Assembly: GCA_003427395.1 (NCBI GenBank)
Contig: BFEA01000091.1
Coordinates: forward strand, 1,243,088 to 1,303,134
Source: Chara braunii
Taxonomy: Eukaryota; Streptophyta; Charophyceae; Charales; Characeae
DNA length: 60,047 bases
Direction of reading: 5' to 3'
Shown: positions 29,873 through 39,568 of the stretch, piece by piece
Numbering within the stretch: position 1 is the first letter of the stretch
Layout of the letters: each line of letters starts with the position of its first letter
Notes under the pieces: model-generated
What the model saw: the letters and a program-made list of their open reading frames with translations, nothing else
Told to the model about the DNA's origin: nothing
Database searches by the model: none
Translations under genes and position numbers: made by a program

Positions 29873-29966
29873 AATCAATCAATCAACCAATCAATTGATC
29901 AATCAATCAATCAATCAATCAATCAACCAATCTATCAATCAATCAACCACTTAATCAATCAATCAA
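29873..29966 (+). repeat. (AATC)n microsatellite at left gap edge
   Basis: Nearly pure AATC repeats with a few variant units run into the Ns. Confidence 0.95.
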
Positions 29967-30850
29967 NNNNNNNNNNNNNNNNNNNNNNNNNNNNNNNNNN
30001 NNNNNNNNNNNNNNNNNNNNNNNNNNNNNNNNNNNNNNNNNNNNNNNNNNNNNNNNNNNNNNNNNNNNNNNNNNNNNNNNNNNNNNNNNNNNNNNNNNNN
30101 NNNNNNNNNNNNNNNNNNNNNNNNNNNNNNNNNNNNNNNNNNNNNNNNNNNNNNNNNNNNNNNNNNNNNNNNNNNNNNNNNNNNNNNNNNNNNNNNNNNN
30201 NNNNNNNNNNNNNNNNNNNNNNNNNNNNNNNNNNNNNNNNNNNNNNNNNNNNNNNNNNNNNNNNNNNNNNNNNNNNNNNNNNNNNNNNNNNNNNNNNNNN
30301 NNNNNNNNNNNNNNNNNNNNNNNNNNNNNNNNNNNNNNNNNNNNNNNNNNNNNNNNNNNNNNNNNNNNNNNNNNNNNNNNNNNNNNNNNNNNNNNNNNNN
30401 NNNNNNNNNNNNNNNNNNNNNNNNNNNNNNNNNNNNNNNNNNNNNNNNNNNNNNNNNNNNNNNNNNNNNNNNNNNNNNNNNNNNNNNNNNNNNNNNNNNN
30501 NNNNNNNNNNNNNNNNNNNNNNNNNNNNNNNNNNNNNNNNNNNNNNNNNNNNNNNNNNNNNNNNNNNNNNNNNNNNNNNNNNNNNNNNNNNNNNNNNNNN
30601 NNNNNNNNNNNNNNNNNNNNNNNNNNNNNNNNNNNNNNNNNNNNNNNNNNNNNNNNNNNNNNNNNNNNNNNNNNNNNNNNNNNNNNNNNNNNNNNNNNNN
30701 NNNNNNNNNNNNNNNNNNNNNNNNNNNNNNNNNNNNNNNNNNNNNNNNNNNNNNNNNNNNNNNNNNNNNNNNNNNNNNNNNNNNNNNNNNNNNNNNNNNN
30801 NNNNNNNNNNNNNNNNNNNNNNNNNNNNNNNNNNNNNNNNNNNNNNNNNN
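29967..30850. other. Assembly gap (884 N)
   Basis: This is an undetermined sequence. The left edge is (AATC)n and the right edge is (TGAT)n, which is the same tetranucleotide in opposite orientation. Confidence 1.
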
Positions 30851-30882
<32 letters not shown>

Positions 30883-31145
30883 GGGGAAGGGGTCGCCCTT
30901 CCCCCCCCCACATGCACACACACACACACACACGAAAAAATAAAAATTTTTCTTTTTTTTATTATCTTTCTTTTGATTAAAATACATGTTTTTTGGTTTT
31001 TTATTTTTTTTAAATAAGAAAACGCTTTAAAATCCGAAAAAAAAATTACCACATTGTAGGGCTCGTCAAACCCTACAACCCCATATATATATATATATTT
31101 TTTGTCTATTTGTTTTTTTTTTTAAATGTTTGAAATTCTCGGCCC
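30851..31145. repeat. (TGAT)n, C-run, (CA)n and AT-rich low-complexity sequence
   Basis: (TGAT)n at 30851-30880 is followed by a C-run (30901-30910), (CA)n at 30914-30932, and A/T-rich sequence with an (AT)n at 31084-31098. There is no coding. Confidence 0.85.
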
Positions 31146-31575
31146 CACCCAACCGCAGGGCCGACCTCAGCGGTTGGGATCCCGACCGCAGGCCGAGATG
31201 GACCCCACGGTCATGACCGCAGGGGATACATAGGGATAAGCTGGTAAAGGACCGGAAGGATCGAGATCAGAAGGGAAGCCGCCTGTCTGGAAGAGCAAGA
31301 AGGCGAACTGTATCTCGACACAAGCTTGTTTGGGGTAGAAGGTGAGCATGAGATAAGAGACACCAGAGGAAGATTGATGGGAGTCCTAAGGGCAGTGAAG
31401 AATTAGACTATGAAAGAAGAGAGGCTCCAATGAGACATTGGTTCCGACGAAGCAGAGGAGCTGGGAGGTTAAGCAGAGAAGAGACGAAAAAACTTCTAGA
31501 TTCCCTGAACTCGTTGGCCCCTAGAGAAGTCTTTCCCTACTTAGTCGTGAGGTGTGAAACTTTGAAGAAGCTCGG
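31146..31575. other. No coding recognised
   Basis: A GC-rich block (CCGACCTCAGCGGTTGGGAT, then GACCGCAGG) is followed by purine-rich sequence with stops in all frames. The GC block resembles 52530-52590 in reverse. Confidence 0.4.
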
Positions 31576-32335
31576 GTTTTGACCTGCTATTTCGTTGACC
31601 TTGACGAATATGATACACGGATCTACGTCCCCAGAAGCAAGTATATCGAATAACGACGTGGTAGTTGTCGGGAGCGAGCGGTCGGGATAGTCTTAGAAGA
31701 GAAGAAGAGGTTGGAGAGAGAAGGTGAGACTCATGTGTGGAGCACGGATATAGTGCCCTTCGAGGGAATACCTAGACCTCAGCCTAGCACGATCGTGCTC
31801 CAGAGGAATGGTTGAGAAGCAATAATAGAATTTGCACGGAAGATTAGAGGTAATGAGCCAATGAGTAGTAGTGCTACTGAAAATGGGAGTGAAACTGAGA
31901 GCGATGCCGGGAGCAGTGACGGAAGAAAAGGACTCAGAGGTGAATAGGGTATCCTTTGTTGGTAGAGTAACATCCGTCATCAAGATTCCATCGACTAGAT
32001 CACTGGACGAAAGAAGTTGTCGACGCCTGGCCCAGGGAGCGATTGAGCGAGAGCGGTCTAGGGTCCTTGGGTCAGTAGGAGCAGAGAGGAGGATAAATTA
32101 TGATGTAATGGTCTGGTCGCAGGGATGGTTGAAGTGCGAGGTGGAGAAGGAAGAGACGGTCCAAGAGGCACGATTCCGCGCGTGAGAGGAAGTGACGAAA
32201 AGGCTAACTCACTTATTGAGATTTACTTAGATCCAATAAACGATAACTCACTTATTGAGATTTACTTAGATCCAATAAACGATAGAATAGTGGAGTTAGT
32301 GGATGGCTACAAGGAATAGTGCGGTTCTGAGAGAC
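31576..32335 (+). pseudogene. Decayed retroelement coding with an exact 39-bp tandem duplication
   Basis: Fragments in more than one frame include DTRIYVPRSKYIE, CRERAVGIVLEEKKRLEREG, RLAQGAIERERSRVLGSVGA and SLIEIYLDPIND. The 39-bp stretch at 32206-32244 is repeated exactly at 32245-32283, adding 13 codons in frame. An in-frame TAG near 32317 follows YKE. It relates to blocks 1 and 4 and precedes the TTAA element. Confidence 0.45.
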
Positions 32336-32341
32336 GGTTAA

Positions 32342-32710
32342 CGGGGAAACAAAATATTCGCCGTTTTCATCGGCAATTGCGGTGCGAATTTCATCAAAAT
32401 TTTTAAAAACAAACGATATGAGACCATAGTGCAAACATCAAAAAAACAAATAGGCAAAAAAAAACGGAAAAAAAAACGAAAAAACACTATGAAACCCTAA
32501 CACAAAGACACTATCCGAGTCAAAATGAAGCGTCCAACGAATCCAACTTTTTCATTATTGATCCAAACATGTCAAAACTGCACACATGACGTAACCTAAA
32601 GCACATATATCCCACACAAAAAGAAAAACAAGAAAAAAAGCAAAAAATCAGCACAATATGACAATTTTAGTGCAATTCGGTGCAAAATTCGTCGAAAATA
32701 ACACCCCTGG
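32342..32710. mobile_element. 369-bp element inserted at TTAA
   Basis: TTAA (within GGTTAAC) occurs at both edges, 32338-32341 and 32711-32714, as a target duplication. The termini are imperfect inverted repeats (CGGGGAAACAAAATATTCG against CCAGGGGTGTTATTTTCGAC). The interior is A-rich and noncoding, unlike the purine-rich coding-type sequence on both sides. A TTAA target is typical of piggyBac-like elements, but the termini are not the usual CCC type, so assignment is uncertain. Confidence 0.65.
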
Positions 32711-32714
32711 TTAA

Positions 32715-33586
32715 CCACGTGTGGCGGTTCTACGAATGAACAGGAGTTGCTTGCGCTTGAGGAAAGGGTGGAGAAATTAGCTCGGATCTACAAAGAAGAG
32801 AGGAAAAAAATAATAAACTGGAGAGGACAGTTTCTGGCAAGTAGAATAAGAGAGATCCGTAGAGAGACTAGAGAGAGGAGGAATGGCTAGTACCAGAGGG
32901 GTGGCCGGGAAATATCAGCTTGTAGGAGGAGCAAAGATAAAAGGGTCCTTGGTGCGAGCGAGAGTAGAGGTGATACGTGACGAAGGACTGAGCCAGGAGG
33001 AGGAGGCGGAATCTACTAGGAAAGTTGTTAGGGAAGCTAGGATATGCCCTATCTGGAAAGCGGTCGACGAACTTCGATTAACCAAGATCGATATTCACAC
33101 GATACCCTTTGAAGGAGAGGAGTTTTACAGGGAGTGGAGAGAGACCATAGTTGAGGCAAAAATAAGATTAAAGGAGGACGCTGAGGAGCCCAGAGAGCTT
33201 TCAACGACATAGTGGACGGGGTCTCAGTAAGAACTCTGAAGGCTAACTCGCGCTATTCAAAGGCTGTACTGACCACTGCCTTAGTAGTAAGGGTTGAAGG
33301 AAAGGACGCCGACTTCGAAGCATTGCAAGAAATACTGGAAGGCTCGATTGAGAGGATCCTACTTGCTTTAAGCCGAGTGTCCGAAAATTAGTTAAGTAAG
33401 ATGGACGCAGAAGAGGCTTAGATGACCTCGATCGGAGAAAAAGTGAAAACACAGGAGTCAAGGACGAATAGCCCAGACATAAAAATGGGCATAGATGTTG
33501 CGAGTGATGCGGAAAAGTTAAGGAGAGCTTTAAGAGACTTAGAGAGTCGCGCCAAAGAGCTCGAAGGGCGAAGCTCCGAGAGATGG
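32715..33586 (+). pseudogene. Coiled-coil-like gag N-terminal region (several frames)
   Basis: After the TTAA site a frame reads ELLALEERVEKLARIYKEER and on to RRETRERRNG. From 32883 a second frame (ATG) gives 109 codons with EEEAESTRKVVREARICPIW and EFYREWRETIVEAKIRLKED. From about 33422 a third stretch has DAEKLRRALRDLESRAKELE, a strong heptad pattern. It is charged and helical throughout, as in Gag N-terminal parts of plant LTR elements. Frames change between pieces, so it is decayed. Confidence 0.5.
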
Positions 33587-33590
33587 TTAA

Positions 33591-34087
33591 CAACACACAC
33601 TATTTACAGGCCACTTTCAACCGCTTTAGGTCGCCACCAAATGGTTGGATGGGGGTACCCGAAACCCCTTTCAAAAGCTTCAGCCACTTCAGCGGTTTCA
33701 GGTCCCCACCTGAAATTCCTGAAATGACCTAAAGTGGCTGAAGCTTCTGAAAAGGGTTTCAGGTCCCCACCTGAAATTTTTGAAATGACCTGAAGTGGCT
33801 GAAGCTTTTGAAAGGGGTTTCAGGTACCCCCATCCAAATGGTTGGATGGGGGTACCCAAAACCCCTTTCAGAAACTTCAGCCACTTCAGCGGTTTCAGGT
33901 CCCCACCTAAAATTGTTGAAATGACCTAAAGTGGCTGAAAAAACAGGCAGGGGAAAAAAAAAAAAAAATCCATAAAACTTGTCTTCCAAACCACCCGAAA
34001 CTTCTGAAATGACCTGAAGTGCCTTCAGTCCATTTCCGCGGTTTCAGACCACTTCAGAATTTTTCATTCTGAAATTTCAGGTGGTTG
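33591..34087. mobile_element. 497-bp element inserted at TTAA within the gag-like ORF
   Basis: TTAA is present at 33587-33590 and 34088-34091. The ends CAACACACACTATTT and its counterpart (reverse of AAATTTCAGGTGGTTG) are imperfect inverted repeats. The interior is a tangle of direct and inverted copies of blocks such as CAGGTCCCCACCTGAAAT and TGACCTAAAGTGGCTGAA. Element plus one TTAA is 501 bp, a multiple of three, so the host frame upstream (from 33422) and downstream (from 34088) is the same. Confidence 0.75.
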
Positions 34088-34957
34088 TTAACCATTTGTG
34101 GAAGCTCCAAGAGCGAAGGCTGGAGGAAAGAGGTTTTGAACAGGACCAGAGTGGCGAGGTTTACGGATGCCGGAATGAGGGAAGCCTATAGAAAGACCCC
34201 AAGCGAGCCTTACAGAAGGAACCCTTACACTATGGCGTACGCGCCGGGCTCCTATGTGTCTCGTTTCCTTGGGGCCCCGGCGTACCAATCGCCGATACTG
34301 TCTGGGATCCAAACGATCTTTACTGGGAAGAACGTTTTTGAGTTCCTGGATGACTGGGAGGTATTGGGAATGAGGGCGGAGTGGAGCGATCAGGAGATGC
34401 TTGTAAACTTCCTCCACCATACGGCCCCGAAGATAGACCGCGAGGTGAGGGACGTCATCCCAGACAGTGGACGCTGGCTAACATTCAGGGAGAGGGTCAC
34501 CAGAATCTTCGCTTGTGACGATATCTCCTATTCGGTAGAAGATCTGAAAGAAATGAAAAAAGAGGAGGAGGAGAGTTTGGTGGCATTTGCGAGGAGATGC
34601 TCCACATATGTAGCAAAGCAATTATGGCCAAGCCTGGACTCAACCTGGCATCTGCATGCAGGGTACTTATCCCGGCATGTACGCACAGGGCAATCCAGGT
34701 TACCAATACACGGGCCCGGGGGAGAGGAGCAGTGGGTGTCATCTATTATTGAAGCGGCAGGGATTCTGTCGTCCGGGCTCTTAAATCTTGGCAATCCAGG
34801 CCCGTATGGGCCAGTACAAGCGCGCAGCCATTTCAATAACGAAATTGTGCAGTCAGGCTTGCACCAAACACGAGACTTGGTCGTAGCCTCAGGCGACTTT
34901 CACGCAAGGTCATTCGAACTTCGAATCAATGGGCAACATGGCTGGTCAGCACAATGA
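34088..34957 (+). CDS. gag: Retroelement Gag-like protein, main part
   Basis: About 290 codons are open. The core has FTGKNVFEFLDDWEVLGM, WSDQEMLVNFLHHTAP and RWLTFRERVTRIFACDD, the pattern of the plant LTR-retrotransposon Gag domain (target-assembling capsid). A helical ESLVAFARRC block follows. I see no CCHC knuckle in frame before the stop at 34957. The reading frame continues upstream across the TTAA insertion at 33587. Together with the tRNA-Asp primer site at 26753, it marks this as the gag region of a second LTR retroelement. The distance from PBS to gag (about 7 kb) is unusually long. No pol follows, so the element is truncated. Confidence 0.75.
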   Translation, partial: LTICGSSKSEGWRKEVLNRTRVARFTDAGMREAYRKTPSEPYRRNPYTMAYAPGSYVSRFLGAPAYQSPILSGIQTIFTGKNVFEFLDDWEVLGMRAEWSDQEMLVNFLHHTAPKIDREVRDVIPDSGRWLTFRERVTRIFACDDISYSVEDLKEMKKEEEESLVAFARRCSTYVAKQLWPSLDSTWHLHAGYLSRHVRTGQSRLPIHGPGGEEQWVSSIIEAAGILSSGLLNLGNPGPYGPVQARSHFNNEIVQSGLHQTRDLVVASGDFHARSFELRINGQHGWSAQ

Positions 34958-35345
34958 GCATAGTTTGGACGGCACAGGTAGAGGAGGCGATGGTGACAGC
35001 AAAGCAGGGATGAGTGAGGGGACAGGTGGAGCAGAACAAAAGTCACAACCCGCTCATGAGGACTCAGAATCAGAGTAGGAAGATGAAGTAGAGGACGATG
35101 GTGGAAGTACCCCTAGGGGATATACAAGAAGGAGCACTTGTGAGAGCACGTGAAGATGTGGATATGGAGACCGATTTTTTGTTCCCGTTCGTTTGTACTC
35201 TCTAAGGGTGCGAGACTTTTGTCCTAGCTCTAACGACTGGGGACAATGAGTTCAATTTTCCTGTTAGTATCTATGAACTCCCCTCACAACAATCGACAAT
35301 GGATAGGGTTCCTTCGAAAAAACAAAAGGGCCCTTTGAATTTAGT
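34958..35345 (+). other. Decayed 3' extension of the gag region
   Basis: Stops occur in all frames. An acidic/Ser-rich coding look persists to about 35150. No protease or RT motif is seen. Confidence 0.4.
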
Positions 35346-35590
35346 ACTGCATAGATGTCTGTTTTCTTCCATCAGCCCCTTCGAGGCTGTTTCATTAGTA
35401 CTCGGTGCAAGTTGTTCTCAGATTTTTCTCAGCCGAAGCCGGGTAATGGCCCCTGTGCTTTAATACTTGTGTGTATTTTTACATGGGACGCTGGGGCTGG
35501 TTCCCAGCAAGTGCTGCTCCCCACGAATAGATTGGAGCATTTTGTCCCCCTCCCTCTCCCCCTGAAAAAAAAAAAAAAAAAAAAAAACCA
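35346..35590 (+). mobile_element. A-tailed short retroelement 3' end (plus)
   Basis: TGGGACGCTGGGGCTGG and CAGCAAGTGCTGCTCCCCAC lead into a poly-A tail at 35565-35587. In reverse orientation, the same blocks occur at 3466-3510 and 40312-40360. It is probably a SINE or LINE 3' end. The left limit is a guess. Confidence 0.5.
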
Positions 35591-35959
35591 CACTGTTTTC
35601 CCAGCGATTCATGTTTTGCTTACTTCCAGAGGATTCGCTTGTCCGCTTGAAAGTAGATCTGCCACAAGGAGGGCGTATTAGATATTCGATTTCACTTATC
35701 GATGCTAGGATCTCCGCGGAACACTGGCACGGTCTGTCGAACGTTCGGCTGGTAGCAAGTCCGCTATGAATGTTTGTGTCGGACCCACAGCACGAACTGG
35801 AGAAAGCGTTGGTCGAACCAAACCAAACAGCATCATTCCTGTTGAAACTGAACGGAGAACTGCAATGGCGCAGAAACTTAACATCGGCCTACTTCGCTGA
35901 AACTCTGTGCGGCAGATGGCCCGAATCAGTGTTCAACCAAGGACATATCCAACCTGCAA
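35591..35959 (+). other. Possible LINE ORF1 tail
   Basis: A 74-codon frame at 35770-35994 precedes and overlaps the endonuclease start. It has no zinc knuckle or other motif, so an ORF1 C-terminus is only suggested by position. Confidence 0.3.
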
Positions 35960-36503
35960 GTGTCCAAGCATCAAGTCAGGATGCGGAAACTTAAAATCGC
36001 CACATGCAACACAGACACCGGTGGGAAACGAAAGGGTAGAAGGCTTAAAACTTGGATGCACGAGAATAATATTGATATCGTGCTTATCCAAGAGACAAAG
36101 CTTTCAGAGGCTAAGTTGGGAAGCCTGGCAGGGGGCTCCACAACTTTGGTCCCCGGCACGTGGCCGCAGAGGAAGGGTGCCGGTTTTTTTGCATGAAAAA
36201 TTGGACGTTTCTCTGATCGATTGCGATAATGACCTATGGGGAGAATGGAATTGAGTCAAACTGGGTATTGGGGATGAAGACTGGGTGTTTGCTACGGTGT
36301 ATGCACCCAATGACTGCCGCGAGAGGATGAAATTCATCGAATTGCTCTCAAGAAAACTGCCAAAGTTAGAGGGCCTAATTGTGGGGGGTGATTGCAGTGA
36401 TTGGAATTTGGTGTGTAATCCAGGTTTGGATTCGGAAAAGGAGAATAGCATGAGCCTTGAGGCGCCTATCCATCCTCAAGGCTCATGGCTTGGGAATTCA
36501 GAG
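35960..36503 (+). pseudogene. LINE AP-endonuclease N-terminal part
   Basis: From about 35981 the frame reads RKLKIATCNTDTGGKRKGRR, then IDIVLIQETKLSE, the first two boxes of APE-type LINE endonucleases (N and the catalytic QET Glu). After a frame change comes VYAPNDCRERMKFIELLSRK and LIVGGDCSDWN, the (V)YAPN and GGDFN boxes, the latter with Phe to Cys. A TIR element interrupts it at 36504, and only a 3' tail follows at 37021. The enzyme would nick target DNA for target-primed reverse transcription. It is broken by frameshift, insertion and loss of the RT. Confidence 0.82.
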
Positions 36504-37020
36504 CATACACACACGGGGACCAAAAGTCTAAAAAATTTGAGGCATTTGGTTTGGCTTTTTTTAGGCATTTGGTCCCCGTGTAGTCACACGGGCGGACCTC
36601 GTCCGGAAAGGACGAAGTCACGACCCTGACACTTTGCATTCAGGGCAAGTGCGCCCAGTCACACCGGGGAGGACCAAACGAAAAGATGGATTGTTTAGAA
36701 AAAGAAAATTCACACTAGTATAACGCGTGGGCCTTATCTACAACGTAAATGTTCCTGGTCGCACTTTCAGTTGTTTGGCGGGCTGTCTTCTTTCGTCTAC
36801 GATTCTCTTCTATTCGCGAAAACAGAAAAAAAAAACGAAAGGTAATTTGAGACCACCTCCGGAGGCGGTCTCAAAAAGGGTACGCCCGCGGCCCTGCAGG
36901 CCGCTGACAGAACTTCAAGGGTCACCGTTTGAGGCATTTGGGTAGCGAGCCTCTCCAGTGTGACCCGAAAAATAACTCAAATTTTGGGATTTTGGGTCTT
37001 TTGGTCCTCGTGTGAGTATG
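36504..37020. mobile_element. 517-bp TIR element inserted in the LINE
   Basis: The left end GCATACACACACGGGGACCA and the right end (reverse complement GCATACTCACACGAGGACCA) are terminal inverted repeats with two mismatches, extending to an AAATTTGAG block. There is no transposase. An internal GAGACCACCTCCGGAGGCGGTCTC palindrome lies near 36850. A short target duplication could not be settled. Confidence 0.75.
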
Positions 37021-37240
37021 CCCTCAGGCTGGTTGAATAGTTTCAATGTTTTAGGAATAGAAACTTTAAGTCCGTAGTTGGACTTTCCGCAGGCCCGGCG
37101 TAAGCCTGTAAGCTAAGCTGGCTGATGCTGTCAGTATCTTCCGGGTTGAATTGTGAGGTCCCCGGCCTCTAAGTTACATCATGTAATGAATGATTATGTC
37201 AAAAAAAAAGAAAAAGAAAAAAAAAAGAGAAGCCTCAACA
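37021..37240 (+). repeat. LINE 3' end with A-rich tail
   Basis: The segment containing TTGTGAGGTCCCCGGCCTCT runs into an A-rich tail at 37200-37228. It is the plus-strand counterpart of 945-1060. It probably belongs to the LINE whose endonuclease lies upstream, with most of ORF2 deleted. Confidence 0.55.
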
Positions 37241-38420
37241 AACACTAGGACATGCCCTCCCCAGTGAGTGGCAGGTGAGGAGTGTTATACCTGGCAGTTC
37301 GCTCATTGCCACGCCATCGATGTCGCCGACAATCCCCCTGGCTAAATGGAGGACGAAGCTACGTTATCACTCTAAGCATCCCCATGGGCGCCATCGAGGG
37401 GAACAGTACTGGGCGTACTAATCGTTTAGCCTGGCTGAGGCTCTTCCAGCCAGGGCACTGGGAAGAGGCGTGTGTATAAGTGTTGTAATCAATTTCATAA
37501 TTGGAACCTTGGGCACTGGGCCCTTTTTTCTCAAAAAAAAAATAAAAAATAAAAAAAAATCACTTACCGTTAATGCTGCACCGAGGTGTGGCATAAGCGC
37601 ACGGGATTAGCGCTACCAGCCTACCGCCCCACCTCCCAAAGGGTTTTTCACGTCTTCTCAGAATTGGAGTAATTAGGGATGGATAAAATTGGGATAATTA
37701 GGGATAGATAGAATTGGAATAATTAGGGATGTATAAAATTGGAATAATTAGGGTTGGATTTTTTTTATTTTTTATTTTTTTTTTGCGTAAAACGTTGATC
37801 ATTCATTAGGGTTGGAGAATTTTTTGAAGGAATAAGAGGTTAGTCTCATCGCTCCCAACTGTGTGTTGTTTTGGTTAGGCTTCTGTTTTTTTATGAGTTG
37901 GTGCAGTATGAGGTAATTTTTTGGCCTTGTTTTTTGTGGGGGTTTGTCATCTTCTCTGTCGTTATAGAAGAGCATTGAGTGTTCTTGGTTCTTAGACTAT
38001 TCAAATTTTTAGGGTTCATCTTTGTTGTGTTGCGCCGTTTTAGGCATTTAGCTTGTGCTTTGTTCTATAGGTAGAGCTCTTCTTCTCTTTGACTTTGATT
38101 CCTCAATTTGGCTCCCTTTTTCACGGGGGACGGGCTTGCTGGATGCAGCTGGAGACCTGGTGGCCCCTGAATCTGAAACTTGTCGGATTGTTTTTTTGCC
38201 TTGGGCACTGGGCCCTCAGGCTAGTATGAAGTGAAAAAAAAGGGTTGTGAAAACTAAGGGGAGAAAACAAGAAGAGGGCACAAACACGAGTGACAAAAAC
38301 GCCAACGACCATACAATACAAATCCAACCCTAATTATTCGAAAAGGACACGAAACTAAAACTGAAACTAAAAATAATAAAGGAGACCGTGACGATGCATC
38401 ATGATGTATCTATCCAACAC
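37241..38420. other. No gene; a 26-bp tandem repeat and A/T runs
   Basis: At about 37662-37760 a 26-bp unit (ATTGGAATAATTAGGGATGG type) repeats nearly four times. A-rich runs occur at 37538-37560 and T-rich runs at 37757-37785. The blocks TTGGGCACTGGGCCCTTTTT (37509) and GGGCACTGGGCCCTCAGG (38202) recur, resembling GGGCAGTGGGCCCG at 39719. They may be 3' ends of one A-tailed family. There is no coding. Confidence 0.6.
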
Positions 38421-38423
38421 TTA

Positions 38424-38832
38424 GGGCCTCGCCACACCACAGTCGAAAGGCCAAAAAATTCGACGGTTTTCAGAACAAATTTGACAGCCTCCATTTGACA
38501 GTTTGCCCCCCCTTCTCCACACAGCACTGTAGAGCGCACGCGCTTGTGAAAGAAGGATGGAAAAAGACGAACGCGCCTGAGGGTACGACAAGCATCAGTC
38601 CATCCCGACCTTACCCCCACTCACCAAATTTCGAAGCGATGTCGACGGCACAGCCGAGGAGTGTCGAAAGCATCGGAGTAGCAGGCTGGGGATTCAACAA
38701 CTTTCGACAGGAGGTGTCGAGAAGCATTCTCTGACAACGTGCAAATTTTCTTCCCGTCTCCGACTTCGACAGCCGGTGTGGCAAAGAGGAACTGTAGAAA
38801 ATCGCATTTTCGACAGTGGTGCAGCGAGGCCC
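38424..38832. mobile_element. 409-bp MITE, TTA target duplication (copy 1)
   Basis: It begins GGGCCTCGCCACACCAC and ends GTGGTGCAGCGAGGCCC, flanked on both sides by TTA (38421-38423, 38833-38835). TTA duplications and GG-rich termini fit the PIF/Harbinger group. It is rich in TTTCGACA-type subrepeats and has no transposase. Its length equals that of the copy at 39157. Confidence 0.88.
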
Positions 38833-38835
38833 TTA

Positions 38836-39153
38836 GCGTCCAAAGAACTCATAACAAAATTGGTTGCCTCTGATGCGGCGTACCCCGCAATGAAAATCAC
38901 ACTTTCAAGTTGAATTTCTCTGTCCATCAGCAACCAGACGCCTATAGCAGTCGCCCATCAGCGTCTGACATGTGGGAAGCCAATCAACAGGATGACAAAC
39001 TCACGTGCGAAGAATCTACACTGGCTGGTTTCGTCTATGCAGCGTCTTTCTCAGAGGGATTAGGGAATTTCTTTCCTTTTCTTTCTTTTTTTCCAAATCA
39101 AGAAAGCCAACCAATAGCTCCGTAGTTTCACCAATTTTCAACCCCCCAAACTC
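38836..39153. other. No feature recognised
   Basis: Spacer between the two 409-bp MITEs with no coding or repeat structure. Confidence 0.4.
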
Positions 39154-39156
39154 TTA

Positions 39157-39565
39157 GGGCCTCGCCACACCAATGTCTAAACATCACGAAATTCGACATA
39201 TGTCAGGAAATTGTCGACATTCCCTCTTTCGATTTTGACAGAAAAACCGTCTTCGCCACACAGCATGTCGAAGTGAAGAACTCACCAGTCGTGTGGACAA
39301 AAGAGACAAACTGGGGTGAAGATAGGACAAGCGTTGGTGCGTTCTCTTCTTCGACATTCGGGCAAGAATTCGACATCCCGTCCGAGGACTGTTGAAAATG
39401 TCCAAGTTGCAGGCCTGAAGTGGAAACGAGCCCTTCTCGAGAGGAGGTGTCGAAACCCTTTCACTGACAGATCCTGAACTTTTTTTGCATCTCGTATTTC
39501 GACATGCTGTGTGGCGAGGAGAAAATGTTGAAAATGCAGTTTTCGACATTGGTGTGGCGAGGCCC
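39157..39565. mobile_element. 409-bp MITE, TTA target duplication (copy 2)
   Basis: The ends GGGCCTCGCCACACCAATGT and ACATTGGTGTGGCGAGGCCC are perfect inverted repeats, flanked by TTA at 39154-39156 and 39566-39568. The interior shares TTCGACA subrepeats with the copy at 38424. It has no coding capacity and probably moved with a Harbinger-type transposase supplied elsewhere. Confidence 0.9.
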
Positions 39566-39568
39566 TTA

